DNA of 64,000 nt from Phytoactinopolyspora halotolerans (GTDB taxonomy: Bacteria; Actinomycetota; Actinomycetes; Jiangellales; Jiangellaceae): NCBI RefSeq assembly GCF_010550675.1, contig NZ_JAAGOA010000005.1, forward strand, positions 62,001 to 126,000. The letters are read 5' to 3'. The stretch's first letter is position 1, and the number at the start of each line of letters is the position of its first letter. Shown one piece after another: positions 16,837 through 26,655 of this stretch. The notes beneath the pieces were generated by a model that was given only the letters and a program-made list of their open reading frames with translations, searched no databases and had not been told where the DNA came from. The position numbers and the translations under genes are program-made.

Positions 16837-18174
16837 TTGGAACTCACGCTTCAGCAGTTGCTGGACGCGCTCGCCGAACGGGTGAAGCGTCCGGCCGTCC
16901 TGGAAGACCGGTTCATGAGGCTGGTGGCGTACAGCGCTCATGACCAAGCGATCGACGGCGTCCGCGAGGACTCCATCCTGCGCCGCCATGCCTCGCGTGA
17001 GGTGAAGAACTGGCTCACTGATTTCGGGCTGGCCACCGCCCGGCGACCCGTCCGGCTGCCCGCCAATCCTGAACTGAACATGCTGGCGCGGGTCTGCGTT
17101 CCGGTGCTGTACAAGGAGAAGGTGCTCGGATACCTGTGGTTCGTCGACGCCGACAGCACGATGAGCTCCACGGACATCGAATTCTGCACCCATGAGGCGG
17201 CCGAGATCGGTGCCCAGCTTCATCGGGAGAGCGTGGCGAGTCTGTTCTCCTCGGTCCGGCTCGCCGATGTGATGCACACGCTCCTCAGCGACTCCCCCCT
17301 GGCCGGCGAGGCGGCCCAGAGCCTGAAGGAGGCCGGCTACATCGCCAGCGACTCCGGAGTCGTCAGCGTCGTCGTCCAGGCCATCCAGCATCCGCACGGC
17401 GCCGTCGTGGACCTCGAGGACGTCATCTCTCCGGCCGTCGCCGATTTCTGCCAGTTGCTCCGTCGCGATCAGGTGCTCGACCTGATACGCAAGGATCATT
17501 GCGTCCTCATCCTCTCCTGCTCCGGTGACGACGATCCGCGGATCGGGAAACGTGTCGACATGCTCGTGCAGGTCCTGCGCTCAGCGCTCGCAGCGGCCGG
17601 CTCCAGCGCGTCGCTCATGGTCGGTGTCGGCGGCGCGCGCCCGTGCCTCGAGGACGTCCATCAGTCCTTCCACGAGGCTTGGATGTCGGTCAAGGCGGCG
17701 ACGCTGCTCGCGGGGGTCGGCGACGTCGTGTACTGGTCGCGGCTGGGCATCCATCAGCTCGTCGTCAAGCTGGCCTCACTCGGCGAACAGGTGCCCGTCG
17801 TCCATCGGGGGCTCGGTGCTCTGCTCGACGATCCGGACGCGCTTCCGCTGCTGGAGACCCTCGAAACATATCTCGACGTGGCAGGCAATGCCCAGCTCAC
17901 CGCCGAGCTTCTCAACCTGCACCGGACCTCCCTGTACTACCGGCTGCAGCGGTTGGAGCAGCTCGCTCAGACCGATCTGAAGGACGGCGTGGAGCGGCTC
18001 GCCCTGCATCTGGCGTTGAAGGTGGCACGGATGACCGGCCAGTACGCGCCACGACACGGCCGGTCGGACACCCGTGAGCGGCGGCATCCGGCAGGTCAGC
18101 CGCGCCAGGAGTCGCCCGCCGCCCCGGCGCAGGGCGCGCCCGCACCGAGGCAGCGGGTCGCGCTGACCCGCTGA
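16837..18174 (+). CDS. PucR/CdaR-like transcriptional regulator
   Basis: 445 residues from TTG 16837, with AGGAGG five bases before it. The first about 135 residues look like a GAF-type sensor (LARVCVPVLYKEKVLGYLWFVD). A middle GGDEF-like region follows, then the C-terminal HTH_30 domain characteristic of PucR (ETYLDVAGNAQLTAELLNLH, then RTSLYYRLQRLEQ). The last about 45 residues are a Pro/Arg/Ala tail. Such activators often control purine, polyhydroxy-acid or amine catabolism. The upstream direct repeats could be its own sites. It converges on the S15 peptidase gene after 34 bp. Confidence 0.88.
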   Translation: MELTLQQLLDALAERVKRPAVLEDRFMRLVAYSAHDQAIDGVREDSILRRHASREVKNWLTDFGLATARRPVRLPANPELNMLARVCVPVLYKEKVLGYLWFVDADSTMSSTDIEFCTHEAAEIGAQLHRESVASLFSSVRLADVMHTLLSDSPLAGEAAQSLKEAGYIASDSGVVSVVVQAIQHPHGAVVDLEDVISPAVADFCQLLRRDQVLDLIRKDHCVLILSCSGDDDPRIGKRVDMLVQVLRSALAAAGSSASLMVGVGGARPCLEDVHQSFHEAWMSVKAATLLAGVGDVVYWSRLGIHQLVVKLASLGEQVPVVHRGLGALLDDPDALPLLETLETYLDVAGNAQLTAELLNLHRTSLYYRLQRLEQLAQTDLKDGVERLALHLALKVARMTGQYAPRHGRSDTRERRHPAGQPRQESPAAPAQGAPAPRQRVALTR

Positions 18175-18208
18175 ACGCCCCGCTGCGGCCGCCCCGCCGC
18201 CGGTCGCC

Positions 18209-20239
18209 TCAGCCGCTCCCGGCCAGGCGGAGTGCGCGAGCCCCGCCGACCACGGGCAACCGCACGTGGCTGCCGCTGAGGTTCACCTCGACAGTGTTGC
18301 CGAAGTTGAACCGCGATTGGATGTTCGTGTCCACGCCGGCGATGACGATGCCGATCCGGTGCCCGGGCTCGAAGACGTAATCATCGGTCATGATGTCCCA
18401 CTGCATCCGGTATGACGAACCCGGGACGAGGCTGTCCTCGCCGGCGACGAAGCTCGCTCTCGCCCAGCCACGCGCCACCACCTCATGCGGCAGGGTGCGC
18501 GTCGCGCGCTCCACGTCGGGATAGCAGCCGGTGTCCGTCGCCGTGCCCTGTCCGAAGCAGCTGATGGTGGACAGGTTCCGGATCCCGCCGCCGCTGGACC
18601 AGTCGGTCCGCTCTGCGGTTCCGTAGTCCACGATGTACGCCGACAGGCCCGCGTCGGCGCCGTCGACCGTCACCCGCAGCGATACCGACGTCGACCCGCT
18701 GATCCGCACCGGTTCGGTCAGTTCGTCGGTCATGAAGACCAGCCGCCGCTCGTCGGCGGCGAACCCGTCCTGCACGACGGAGTTCACCGGCCGCCGGGTC
18801 TCGACGAAACTCTGCGTGCGCGGCACGACGTTCGCCCGGGAGAGCCCGAGCACACCGGGCCGGGGATCGTCCGGGCCCTCCGGCCGGCCCAGGCGCAACA
18901 ACGTCGTGGTGCCGCCGGGCCACGTCTGATAGGTGTCCCACTGCCCCAGGCCGTGCTCCACATCGGCCACCGGCTCGTCCATGATCCCGTTGTCGATGCC
19001 GTGCAGCCAGTGGTCGAACCATCGGTGAATCGTGTCCAGCCACTCGTCGCGCCGGAAGTCGAACGCCTTCTCGTGCGCCACCGGGGACAGCCAGATCTTG
19101 CGCGGCACGTCGTGCGCGGCCAGGGCGTCCCACCATGCGCCGTAGTTGACCGGTTTGACGTTGTAGTCGTTGGTACCGTGCACGATGAAGACGCTGGCCT
19201 TGACGTTCTCCGCGTCCCGGATGAAGTCGCGTTCGGTCCAGAACTCGTGCTCCGGGTCCGCGGTCACCTCACCCAGGGCCAGCTCGTCGCGGACGCCGCC
19301 GCACTCGGAGAACGGCGGCAGCTGATTGCCGTTCTGGATCGAGGTGGCCAGGCTCAGCGCGGTGTGTCCCTGGAAATGCACACCGTTGTGCCAGTACCAC
19401 TGGTGCCAGCTGGAGATCGCCGCGATGGGAACGATCGTCGCCAGTCCGTCGACGCCGGTGGCCGCCACCCCGTTGGCCACGGTGCCGTCCCAGGACTTGC
19501 CCACCATGGCCGAGAGCCCGTTCGACCAGTCCGCGGCCACCTCGCGCCCATCCAGGTCGTAGGCGGTGCCCGACCCGTTCAGCCACTCGACGAGCTTGAC
19601 CGTGTTGTCGATCTCGGCGGGCCCGCCGATGTCCAGGCACCCGGACGAACCGCGGGTGCCCGCCAGGTCGAGGTAGGCGACGGCGTAGCCGCGCGGTACG
19701 AAGTAGTTGTCGTAATAGAGCGGAAAGGCGTCGATCGGTTCTCCTGGCACCGGTTTGGTCTCACCGAGCCGTCCCCGGCCGTTGGCGTGGTAATACGGAC
19801 TGGGGATGATGATCGTCGGCACCCGGAGTTCGCCGTCGGACGCGGCCGGGCGGATGATGTCGACGTAGATCTCGTCCAACTCGCCGCCGTCCTGGCTGCT
19901 TACCGCACCGGGTATGACGACGGCCTCGCGTACCGCGCCGGCGTAGTCGAAGGCCGGCTGGGTGACACCGCCGGCCACCGCGATCTCGTCCGGCTCGGCC
20001 ACCGCCGACGTCGCGGCAGGTCCTGCCCGGTCCAGCCGCTGCCGTTCCTGCCACGCCGCGTCCGGATCGAGCGCGGAGCTCTCGCCGAAGACATCGGTGG
20101 CCGGCCACTCGGCGGCACCGTCGTCGACCGTGCCGTGGTCGGGTTGGGGCTGACCCATCGCTGGAATGGCCGACGCGGCGAGCAGCCCGGCGGCGATCAC
20201 CACCGCCGCCCGCCGCCGCACACCTCTGAGACCTCGCAC
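18209..20239 (-). CDS. Secreted S15-family peptidase (Xaa-Pro dipeptidyl-peptidase / CocE-like)
   Basis: 676 residues with an N-terminal signal (Arg-rich start, then VVIAAGLLAASAIPAMG). The alpha/beta-hydrolase core carries the nucleophile in GKSWDG (Ser249), the acid region HGTNDYNVKP and a catalytic His in LSPVAHEKAF. The C-terminal jelly-roll domain is typical of X-Pro dipeptidyl-peptidases and cocaine esterases. It probably trims proline-containing peptides outside the cell and could supply the peptide importer encoded 10 kb away. It starts about 260 bp downstream of the M64 gene, so it has its own promoter region (20240-20499). Confidence 0.9.
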   Translation of the reverse strand: MRGLRGVRRRAAVVIAAGLLAASAIPAMGQPQPDHGTVDDGAAEWPATDVFGESSALDPDAAWQERQRLDRAGPAATSAVAEPDEIAVAGGVTQPAFDYAGAVREAVVIPGAVSSQDGGELDEIYVDIIRPAASDGELRVPTIIIPSPYYHANGRGRLGETKPVPGEPIDAFPLYYDNYFVPRGYAVAYLDLAGTRGSSGCLDIGGPAEIDNTVKLVEWLNGSGTAYDLDGREVAADWSNGLSAMVGKSWDGTVANGVAATGVDGLATIVPIAAISSWHQWYWHNGVHFQGHTALSLATSIQNGNQLPPFSECGGVRDELALGEVTADPEHEFWTERDFIRDAENVKASVFIVHGTNDYNVKPVNYGAWWDALAAHDVPRKIWLSPVAHEKAFDFRRDEWLDTIHRWFDHWLHGIDNGIMDEPVADVEHGLGQWDTYQTWPGGTTTLLRLGRPEGPDDPRPGVLGLSRANVVPRTQSFVETRRPVNSVVQDGFAADERRLVFMTDELTEPVRISGSTSVSLRVTVDGADAGLSAYIVDYGTAERTDWSSGGGIRNLSTISCFGQGTATDTGCYPDVERATRTLPHEVVARGWARASFVAGEDSLVPGSSYRMQWDIMTDDYVFEPGHRIGIVIAGVDTNIQSRFNFGNTVEVNLSGSHVRLPVVGGARALRLAGSG

Positions 20240-20479
20240 CCTGTCCCTCCGTTCCTCGCCGGATCCGCCGTCAGAGCCGAGGCTCCCGGTCGGTCTCCGG
20301 CGGACTCGCGCGGCCAGGCGGGACCAGGTGGCTCCGGCGTCGCCGCGGCGGCGTCATGGGTATCGGTATCGGTGTCACGGACCTTAAGCTCCGCGATCAC
20401 ACCACGTCACCGAGCATCTGAACGGACATGCGGCCGGGGCATAGAACATCTGTCGAGACCGGGCGCCCGGACCGCGCGC

Positions 20480-20496
20480 CCGGGCCGCACGCCCGG
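20480..20496 (-). terminator. Stem-loop just after the M64 peptidase stop
   Basis: CCGGGC-CGCAC-GCCCGG forms a 6-bp perfect stem beginning four bases after the peptidase stop. A second perfect dyad, CCGGGCGCCCGG, sits at 20459-20470. There is no U-tract; GC-rich stem terminators of this kind are common in actinobacteria. Confidence 0.5.
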
Positions 20497-20499
20497 AGA

Positions 20500-23175
20500 T
20501 CACAGCCCGGCGCAGTCACCCCCGGCGTGGCCGCGGACGGCGTTCGGCGCGCCGAAGTCGCGGGCGACGGCGCTGTTGCCCGTACAGCTGAGCCGGCCGC
20601 GGAACGTGTTGCCCGCGAGCACCGGACCGTAGGAGAACCCGTATTCGCTGAACCGCTCGGCCCACTCGTGGTGGGGCACCTGAGTGTTGCCGGTCAGCGT
20701 GACGGCGCCGCGGAAGGACGTGCCCGCCGCCACCACCCCTTCGACGGTCTCCGCGATCCTGGTCACCCCGTCGATCGCCGAGCCGAACAGCTGGACCGAC
20801 GCCGCCCGGTCGGTGATCAGGCCGCCGTTGACCACACTGTCCCGTACCAGCAGAGAGGCGCCGGAACGTACGGTGACGGTGCCGTCGACCCGGGCGTCCT
20901 CGAGACAGGTGACACCGCTGGTGACCAGTAACGCGCCGGCGTGCTCACCGTTGATCGTCCGGGTGCACTCCGGGAGTTCGCCCGGCAGCACGGTGGCACG
21001 GTACTCCGCGGCGTCGCCGATATTGCCGGCCGGGTCGACGGCCCGGTGCTCCACCGTGTGCGTGCCGTAGCCGGGAACGAACGGGCCGTTCGGGTCGTCG
21101 GGGCCGTAGTGCTGCTCGAACGTGGCCTTCGACAGGCCTCCGGTGCCGAGATTGCCGTAGGTCAGCGCCTTCACGTCGGTACCGGAGTGCCGGAACCTGA
21201 ACGGTGACTCAGGCATCGGCTCCTCCGGGAACCCGAAGTAGTTGAACCATCCGTCCTCGTTCAGCCGGAACTCGCCCACCACGTAGGGCTCACCGTCGTA
21301 GCCGGCCCGGTCGTCCTGCGGGTCCAGCCACATGTCCCAGCCGTCGAAGTACACCGGATGCTCGACCGGCCCGTCGAGCGTGGCCAGCGGCGGCGACAGT
21401 GTCCGCGGTGCGGTGGGCGAGACGTTGTCCACCGTCCAGGTCTCGGTGTCCGAGTCGCCCTGGGGGTCGGCGGGATCGGTCACCGTGGCTGTCAGCTCAT
21501 AGGTACCGGAGTCGAGTTCCAGCCTGGAGAGATCGAGGTTGCGGCTGTTCTGCGGGTTCGGTATCTCCCTGCCGTCAAGCGTCCAGCCGACGTCGAGAAT
21601 CCGGTCCTCCGGATGGGTCGTCTCCACGTAGACGGACTCGTCGCCGCTGACCGGACGGTCGGCCGGGGTCGAGTCGGTGATCCGAACGGGCGCCGGCTCC
21701 GACGGCGGCACCACCCGGTGCCGGCCGACGGTCCACTCACGAGTCTGGACGAACCTCGGCCCGTTATACCCGGAGTCCGTCGCCGAGCTGCCGGTGGACG
21801 GGTTGCGGACCCAGTCGATGCCGTCCGGGCCCACCGGATCGCGAACCTCGACGTGCACCACCGTGCCCGGCGCCACGTCCAGCTCGCCCAGGTCGAGGTC
21901 ACGGCTGTTGTGCGTGGTCAGGACGTCGCCGTCCGGTCCACCGACACGCCACGTCACCTGCAACTCGTGAAACCTCGGATGCATGGTCTCCACCCACAGC
22001 ACACTGTCCCGTGCGACCTCCCCCTCCGGCGTGTGCTGCAGGCTCATCCGGCCCTTGTCACGCTGGCCGGTGATGCGGGCCACCATGTGTTCCCGGCCCA
22101 CCTGATCGAAGTAGAAGCCGATCCACCGCATCATGGAGTGCTCACTCGGGCGCCAGACGTTCGAGCCGTTGTACAACCCGCTCTCGTAGCCGTCCGGACC
22201 CGCGGCCCGGATGCGCCCACCGGACTCGCTCTCCTCACCGAGCCAGCGCCACCACTTGGCCTGCGACGCCGTCATCTCTTCCGCCGTCATCCGGGTGTGG
22301 TGGAAGGACCCCGGCTCGGTGTCGGCGTGCGGCGGGCCGGGGTCGGTGCGGCTGGAGTACGGGTACTCGTCGGCCATGGTGCCGAGGGAATGGCCGAGCT
22401 CGTGCAGCGAGATCAGCGGCGACTGCGGGCTGCCTCCCGAGGCGGTGGCGTCCCGGCCTCCGATGCCGCCGTAGGTGAACGTGTTGGAGATCGCCAGGGT
22501 CTGCACGTTCTGCGGGCCGGAGGTCGCCCCGCCGGTCGGCCGGAAGCTGCCGGCGGGCAATCCGAGCACAGGCGCCACATACGCGTTCAGGTACATCGCG
22601 CGCTGCTGGTGCCCATTGCAGCGCAGGTCACCGAGGATGCCCGGCGCCAACGGGTATTCCGGGCCGGCGCCGGGTTCGGGATGACCGGGGCAGCCGCTGC
22701 CGTTCGCTGGCCCGTCCAGCGGCTGACCGTAGGTGATGCCGCGGGCCAGGGGGTTGGTCAGGCCGTCGGAGTACCACAGCCGCAGCGGCGTGTTCTTCCG
22801 GTCTCGCTCCTCCGCCTGGGCGTCCTCGTCCGGATCGCGGCGGACGCCGGAGTCCTCCGAGACGATCTCCAGAAGATAGACGTTGATGTAGTCACGGTAG
22901 GTGCGGAACGGCTCGACACCCCACTGAATGGCTTGGTTGCGGTCGACGTCTTCCCGGCACCGATCCAGTTCCTCGTACCGGTAACCGTCGCACATGACGA
23001 TGAGGTTCAGCCGCTCGCCGGGCGGCCCCGTCTCCTGAAGCGGCACCACCCTGGCGCTGCCGGCCTCCGGCCACGTGGGAAGGGTCTCGCTGGCGGACGG
23101 GACACCGGCCATCGGGACGGCAAGCACCGCCGCCGACAGAACCACAGGTGCGAGCGCAGCGATGATACGTCTCAT
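20500..23175 (-). CDS. Secreted M64-family zinc metallopeptidase with Ig-like repeats and C-terminal repeat domain
   Basis: 891 residues with a signal peptide ending near VPSAS. The peptidase core has HELGHSLGTMADEY (His about 255), the extended zinc motif of M64 (IgA-peptidase-like) enzymes, preceded by LNLIVMCDGYRYEEL. The middle holds two related beta-sandwich repeats (YVETTHP / WVETMHP, each ending in a NSRDLDL or NSRNLDL segment). The last about 150 residues are short VxGxxxx repeats resembling a beta-helix (GTVTVRSGASLLVRDS, then SVVNGGLI). It probably digests extracellular protein or glycoprotein. A dyad lies about 125 bp upstream at 23299-23312. Confidence 0.88.
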   Translation of the reverse strand: MRRIIAALAPVVLSAAVLAVPMAGVPSASETLPTWPEAGSARVVPLQETGPPGERLNLIVMCDGYRYEELDRCREDVDRNQAIQWGVEPFRTYRDYINVYLLEIVSEDSGVRRDPDEDAQAEERDRKNTPLRLWYSDGLTNPLARGITYGQPLDGPANGSGCPGHPEPGAGPEYPLAPGILGDLRCNGHQQRAMYLNAYVAPVLGLPAGSFRPTGGATSGPQNVQTLAISNTFTYGGIGGRDATASGGSPQSPLISLHELGHSLGTMADEYPYSSRTDPGPPHADTEPGSFHHTRMTAEEMTASQAKWWRWLGEESESGGRIRAAGPDGYESGLYNGSNVWRPSEHSMMRWIGFYFDQVGREHMVARITGQRDKGRMSLQHTPEGEVARDSVLWVETMHPRFHELQVTWRVGGPDGDVLTTHNSRDLDLGELDVAPGTVVHVEVRDPVGPDGIDWVRNPSTGSSATDSGYNGPRFVQTREWTVGRHRVVPPSEPAPVRITDSTPADRPVSGDESVYVETTHPEDRILDVGWTLDGREIPNPQNSRNLDLSRLELDSGTYELTATVTDPADPQGDSDTETWTVDNVSPTAPRTLSPPLATLDGPVEHPVYFDGWDMWLDPQDDRAGYDGEPYVVGEFRLNEDGWFNYFGFPEEPMPESPFRFRHSGTDVKALTYGNLGTGGLSKATFEQHYGPDDPNGPFVPGYGTHTVEHRAVDPAGNIGDAAEYRATVLPGELPECTRTINGEHAGALLVTSGVTCLEDARVDGTVTVRSGASLLVRDSVVNGGLITDRAASVQLFGSAIDGVTRIAETVEGVVAAGTSFRGAVTLTGNTQVPHHEWAERFSEYGFSYGPVLAGNTFRGRLSCTGNSAVARDFGAPNAVRGHAGGDCAGL

Positions 23176-23298
23176 GGGGGCTCCACCTCACAACGACGCG
23201 GGCAGCGACCCAGTTCGGACGGCCGGGCACCTACCTGGCCGTGGGCCGGCAAACCATGGTGGAGGCACACGTTACGCGGGAGCCCACAGAGACTTCAC

Positions 23299-23340
23299 CC
23301 GTCAATTGACGGAAGTTCGCCACATGATGTCCGTCAATGG
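23299..23340 (-). promoter_or_regulatory. Operator-like palindrome plus repeated half-site upstream of the M64 gene
   Basis: CCGTCAATTGACGG (23299-23312) is a perfect 14-bp palindrome. The half-site CCGTCAATGG recurs at 23331-23340, 32 bp away, which is about three helical turns. The pair lies upstream of the peptidase start and just downstream of the small membrane protein gene. It is probably a regulator site; no promoter elements with good spacing are seen beside it. Confidence 0.45.
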
Positions 23341-23367
23341 TCGCCACGCCGTGATCGGCGAAGCGGG

Positions 23368-23796
23368 CTACTCGATGCCGTGCTTGCGCAGAATGGCCTC
23401 GATGTCGTCGAAGTCCTCACCGAGATCGGACGCGGCCGACTCCTTGCCCTTGCTCTTACCCTTGGACTTCGGTGCCTGCTCGACGGCGGGCTTCTCCTTC
23501 GACCCCTCGACCTGCTTGATCTTCTTCGGTTTCTCCGCCGGACCTTCCATCTTCTGCCCGACGACGAACAGCACACCGGCCAGCGACAGCAGGCCGACGC
23601 CCACCCAGGCCAGCGGGTTGAATACCAGCGACGTGACGAACCTGACCAGGCCGACAGCCGACGAACCGACCAGCAGCAGGCCGAACGCGGCCATCTGCAA
23701 TGACGCCGCGGCACCCTTGGTCCGGATCTCCCGGATGGCCAAGCCGACCATGCCGGTGCCCAACACCGCTACCAGAATCGAGATCAGAGTGCCCAT
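23368..23796 (-). CDS. Small two-helix membrane protein, function unknown
   Basis: 142 residues. There are hydrophobic helices at the N-terminus (about 1-20), the middle (about 33-55) and about 60-83 (NPLAWVGVGLLSLAGVLFVV), then a Lys/Glu-rich cytoplasmic segment and a conserved-looking tail EDFDDIEAILRKHGIE. Two or three membrane passes are likely. It lies downstream of truA in the same direction with a 148-bp gap. I do not recognise a named family. Confidence 0.75.
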   Translation of the reverse strand: MGTLISILVAVLGTGMVGLAIREIRTKGAAASLQMAAFGLLLVGSSAVGLVRFVTSLVFNPLAWVGVGLLSLAGVLFVVGQKMEGPAEKPKKIKQVEGSKEKPAVEQAPKSKGKSKGKESAASDLGEDFDDIEAILRKHGIE

Positions 23797-23934
23797 ACCC
23801 CCAGGCTACGCATAAACATCACCGAATGCCTCAGGGCGATCCCCCACTTTCGGCTCCGGGTCTTTCCCGCGTCGTGTCCGGCGCGATGCGTATCCGCGGG
23901 CACGAACCGCACGACGCTAGGGTTGCCCGTACCC

Positions 23935-23999
23935 GCCGGGCCGGTCATGCCCCGCCGGGGAGGTCATGCCCGCCGGGGAGGTCGTGTCCGCCGGGCAGG
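23935..23999. repeat. 18-bp tandem repeat at the 3' end of truA, with a one-base insertion
   Basis: Units of GCCGGGGAGGTCATGCCC type start at 23935, 23954 and 23972, with a partial unit at 23990. An extra C at 23953 breaks the 18-bp phase. On the minus strand the units encode LPGGHD repeats; after the insertion the frame meets the TruA stop codon. Confidence 0.75.
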
Positions 24000-24865
24000 A
24001 CGCGCAGCCGCCGCGTCTGCCGGGCACGCTCGGCCAGCTCCGCCTCCGGCGGGTATCCGACCGCTTCGAGCGTCAAACCGTGCGGCGCGACCACGGTCAC
24101 CGCGGAGTCTCGTTCGCGCCGGGCGAGCACCGACGCCGGCCAGTCGACCGGCCGGCGCCCGTCACCGACGTGCAGCAGCGCCCCGACGATGGCCCGCACC
24201 TGGTTGTGGCAGAACGCGTCGGCTTCCACGGTCGCACTGGCGATGCCATCCAGACGACGCTCCCAGGAGGCGGTGAGCAGCCGACGGATGGTGGACGCTC
24301 CCTCCCGGGCGCGGCAGTACGCGGCGAAGTCGTGTTCCCCGAGCAACCCGACGGCCGCCGCGTTCATCGCCGCCAGGTCCAGCGGCCGATCATGCCAGAG
24401 GACGAACCTGCGCAGTAGCGGGTCGACGCCGTGCGGCGCGTCCGAGACCCGATAGACGTAGCGCCGCCAGGTCGCCGAGAACCGTGCGTCGAAGCCCTCC
24501 GGCGCGGGTGCGGCCGCCGTGACCCGGACATCCGGAGGCAACACCGCCGCCAGCCGGCGCACCGCTGACGTCTCCGGCGTGCGCGACGACCGCCCGGGCA
24601 GAGCCTCCCAGGCGTGCGCCGGAACGTCCACGTGGCAGACCTGGCCGCGTGCGTGTACGCCGGCGTCCGTCCGGCCCGCCACGGTCAGCCGTGGCGGCTC
24701 GGTGCGCAGTATCGTTCCCAGCGCCGCTTCCACCACGCCTTGCACGGTGCGGCGCCCGGGCTGCGCCGCCCAGCCGGAGAAATCCGTACCGTCATAGGCG
24801 AGGTCGAGCCGGACACGCAGCAGCCCGCCGTCCCGGTCACGGGTATCGGCGGGCTGCATGGACAC
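23945..24865 (-). CDS. truA: tRNA pseudouridine(38-40) synthase TruA
   Basis: 306 residues. The catalytic Asp is in GRTDAGVHA (Asp67). Substrate-side motifs include [10 protein letters not shown], the FVLWH region and [17 protein letters not shown]. It makes pseudouridine in the anticodon stem of many tRNAs. Its place after rplQ is the usual actinobacterial order. The C-terminal LPGGHD repeats (last about 17 residues) come from a tandem DNA repeat and are probably dispensable. ATG 24865 is used; [11 protein letters not shown] begins 16 residues later. Confidence 0.95.
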   Translation of the reverse strand: MSMQPADTRDRDGGLLRVRLDLAYDGTDFSGWAAQPGRRTVQGVVEAALGTILRTEPPRLTVAGRTDAGVHARGQVCHVDVPAHAWEALPGRSSRTPETSAVRRLAAVLPPDVRVTAAAPAPEGFDARFSATWRRYVYRVSDAPHGVDPLLRRFVLWHDRPLDLAAMNAAAVGLLGEHDFAAYCRAREGASTIRRLLTASWERRLDGIASATVEADAFCHNQVRAIVGALLHVGDGRRPVDWPASVLARRERDSAVTVVAPHGLTLEAVGYPPEAELAERARQTRRLRVLPGGHDLPGGHDLPGGA

Positions 24866-24876
24866 GGCTGGGTCGG

Positions 24877-25503
24877 TCAGGACTTGGACTCGTCCTCGTC
24901 CTCGCCCTCGGTCTCCGCGCTCTCGTCGCTCTCCTCAGCGGCGGCTTCCGGCTCGTCCTGCGAACCTTCCGCCTCGTCCACCGCAGCCTCGTCGGCCGTG
25001 GTCTCGGCCTTGGACTCCGCCGCGGTCTCAGCGGTGACCTCCGCCTCGCCGGCAGCCTCCGCGGCCGGAGCCGCAGCGGCAGCCGCCGCGCTGTCCGCGG
25101 CCGCCCGGCGGGTGGCGCTGGTGGCCTCCTGCACAACCTGCTCGGCCAGCGGCTCGACCAGCTCGATGACCGCCATCGGCGCGTTGTCGCCCTTACGCGG
25201 ACCGATCTTCACGATCCGGGTGTAGCCGCCGTTCCGGTTCTCGTACCGCGGGCCGATCTCGGTGAAGAGGACGTGCACGACCTCCTTGTCCCGGATCGTG
25301 CTGGCCACCTGCCGGCGTGCGTGCAGGTCGCCCCGCTTCGCCTTGGTGATCAACCGCTCGGCGACCGGACGCAGCCGACGTGCCTTGGCCTCCGTGGTGG
25401 TGATGCGACCGTGCTCGAAGAGCGCGGTCGCCAGGTTGGCGAGGATCGCACGCTGATGCGACGGCGAACCGCCCAGGCGAGCACCCTTGGTGGGGGTGGG
25501 CAT
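24877..25503 (-). CDS. rplQ: 50S ribosomal protein L17, with long acidic tail
   Basis: 208 residues against about 120 in most bacteria. Residues 1-118 are canonical ([19 protein letters not shown], then [17 protein letters not shown]). The rest is an Ala/Glu/Asp-rich low-complexity extension seen in many actinobacteria. L17 binds 23S rRNA near the polypeptide exit tunnel. It follows rpoA after 51 bp as the last ribosomal gene of the alpha block. Confidence 0.97.
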   Translation of the reverse strand: MPTPTKGARLGGSPSHQRAILANLATALFEHGRITTTEAKARRLRPVAERLITKAKRGDLHARRQVASTIRDKEVVHVLFTEIGPRYENRNGGYTRIVKIGPRKGDNAPMAVIELVEPLAEQVVQEATSATRRAAADSAAAAAAAPAAEAAGEAEVTAETAAESKAETTADEAAVDEAEGSQDEPEAAAEESDESAETEGEDEDESKS

Positions 25504-25554
25504 CGTGATCTTCTCCTGTGTTGGTCAGTTCAGGGCCTCATGCCCCGCGGTATT

Positions 25555-26568
25555 TCAGTACTGCTCGTCCTCGGCGAACGACTGGTCGTCATCCCCGTAG
25601 CTGTCGACCGCCGCGGCCGGATCGAAGCCCGGCGCGCTGTCCTTGAGCCCCAGGCCCATGGTGGCCAGCTTCGCCTTCACCTCGTCGATCGACTTCTGCC
25701 CGAAGTTGCGGATGTCCAGCAGGTCGGCTTCACTCCGCGCGACCAGCTCACCCACCGTGTGGATACCCTCACGCTTCAGGCAGTTGTAGGACCGGACGGT
25801 CAGCTGCAGATCCTCGATCGGCAGCGCCAGGTCGGCCGCCAGCTGCGCATCCACCGGGGACGGGCCGATCTCGATACCCTCAGCCTCGACGTTCAGCTCC
25901 CGGGCCAGCCCGAACAGCTCGACCAGCGTGCTACCGGCCGACGCCAGCGCGTCCCGCGGCCGGATCGACGGCTTGGTCTCGACGTCGACGATCAACTTGT
26001 CGAAGTCGGTACGACCCTCGACCCGGGTCGCCTCCACCTTGTAGCTGACCTTCAGCACCGGGGAGTAGATCGAGTCGACCGGGATACGGCCGATCTCGGC
26101 GTCGTTCCGCTTGTTCTGCACGGCGGAGACATAGCCGCGGCCGCGCTCGACCGTCAGCTCCATCTCCAGCTTGCCTTTGCCGTTCAGCGTGGCGATGTGC
26201 AACTCGGGGTTGTGCACCTCGACACCGGCCGGGGGCGCGATGTCGGCGGCGGTCACCACGCCCGGGCCCTGCTTGCGCAGGTACATGACCACCGGCTCGT
26301 CGTGCTCGGACGAGACGACCAGGCCCTTGAGGTTCAGGATGACGTCGGTGACGTCCTCCTTCACACCCGGGATGGTCGTGAACTCGTGCAGCACGCCGTC
26401 GATCCGGATGGACGTGATCGCCGCACCTGGAATCGACGAGAGCAGCGTACGCCGCAACGAGTTGCCGAGCGTGTAGCCGAAGCCGGGCTCGAGCGGTTCG
26501 ATGCTGAACCGCGCGCGGTAATCCGACAGCGACTCCTCGGAGAGGGTGGGACGCTGGGTGATAAGCAC
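25555..26568 (-). CDS. rpoA: DNA-directed RNA polymerase alpha subunit
   Basis: 337 residues. The N-terminal dimerisation domain contains [20 protein letters not shown]. The C-terminal domain (about 250-310) contains the helix-hairpin-helix [20 protein letters not shown] that contacts UP-element DNA and activators. The protein nucleates polymerase assembly with the beta and beta' products encoded 23-31 kb away in this window. It is preceded by a 194-bp gap with two strong hairpins. Confidence 0.98.
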   Translation of the reverse strand: MLITQRPTLSEESLSDYRARFSIEPLEPGFGYTLGNSLRRTLLSSIPGAAITSIRIDGVLHEFTTIPGVKEDVTDVILNLKGLVVSSEHDEPVVMYLRKQGPGVVTAADIAPPAGVEVHNPELHIATLNGKGKLEMELTVERGRGYVSAVQNKRNDAEIGRIPVDSIYSPVLKVSYKVEATRVEGRTDFDKLIVDVETKPSIRPRDALASAGSTLVELFGLARELNVEAEGIEIGPSPVDAQLAADLALPIEDLQLTVRSYNCLKREGIHTVGELVARSEADLLDIRNFGQKSIDEVKAKLATMGLGLKDSAPGFDPAAAVDSYGDDDQSFAEDEQY

Positions 26569-26655
26569 GGGACTTCCTTTCCGCGACGCCCGCTATATGA
26601 CGGTCGCGATCAGGGCGGCCAGACTGTTGTCCGGCCACATTGCTTCTGCTGTTGA

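Noticed and set aside
24877-25503. L17 tail as a frameshift or gene fusion
   Set aside because: The frame is continuous and Ala/Glu-rich tails on L17 are common in actinobacteria.
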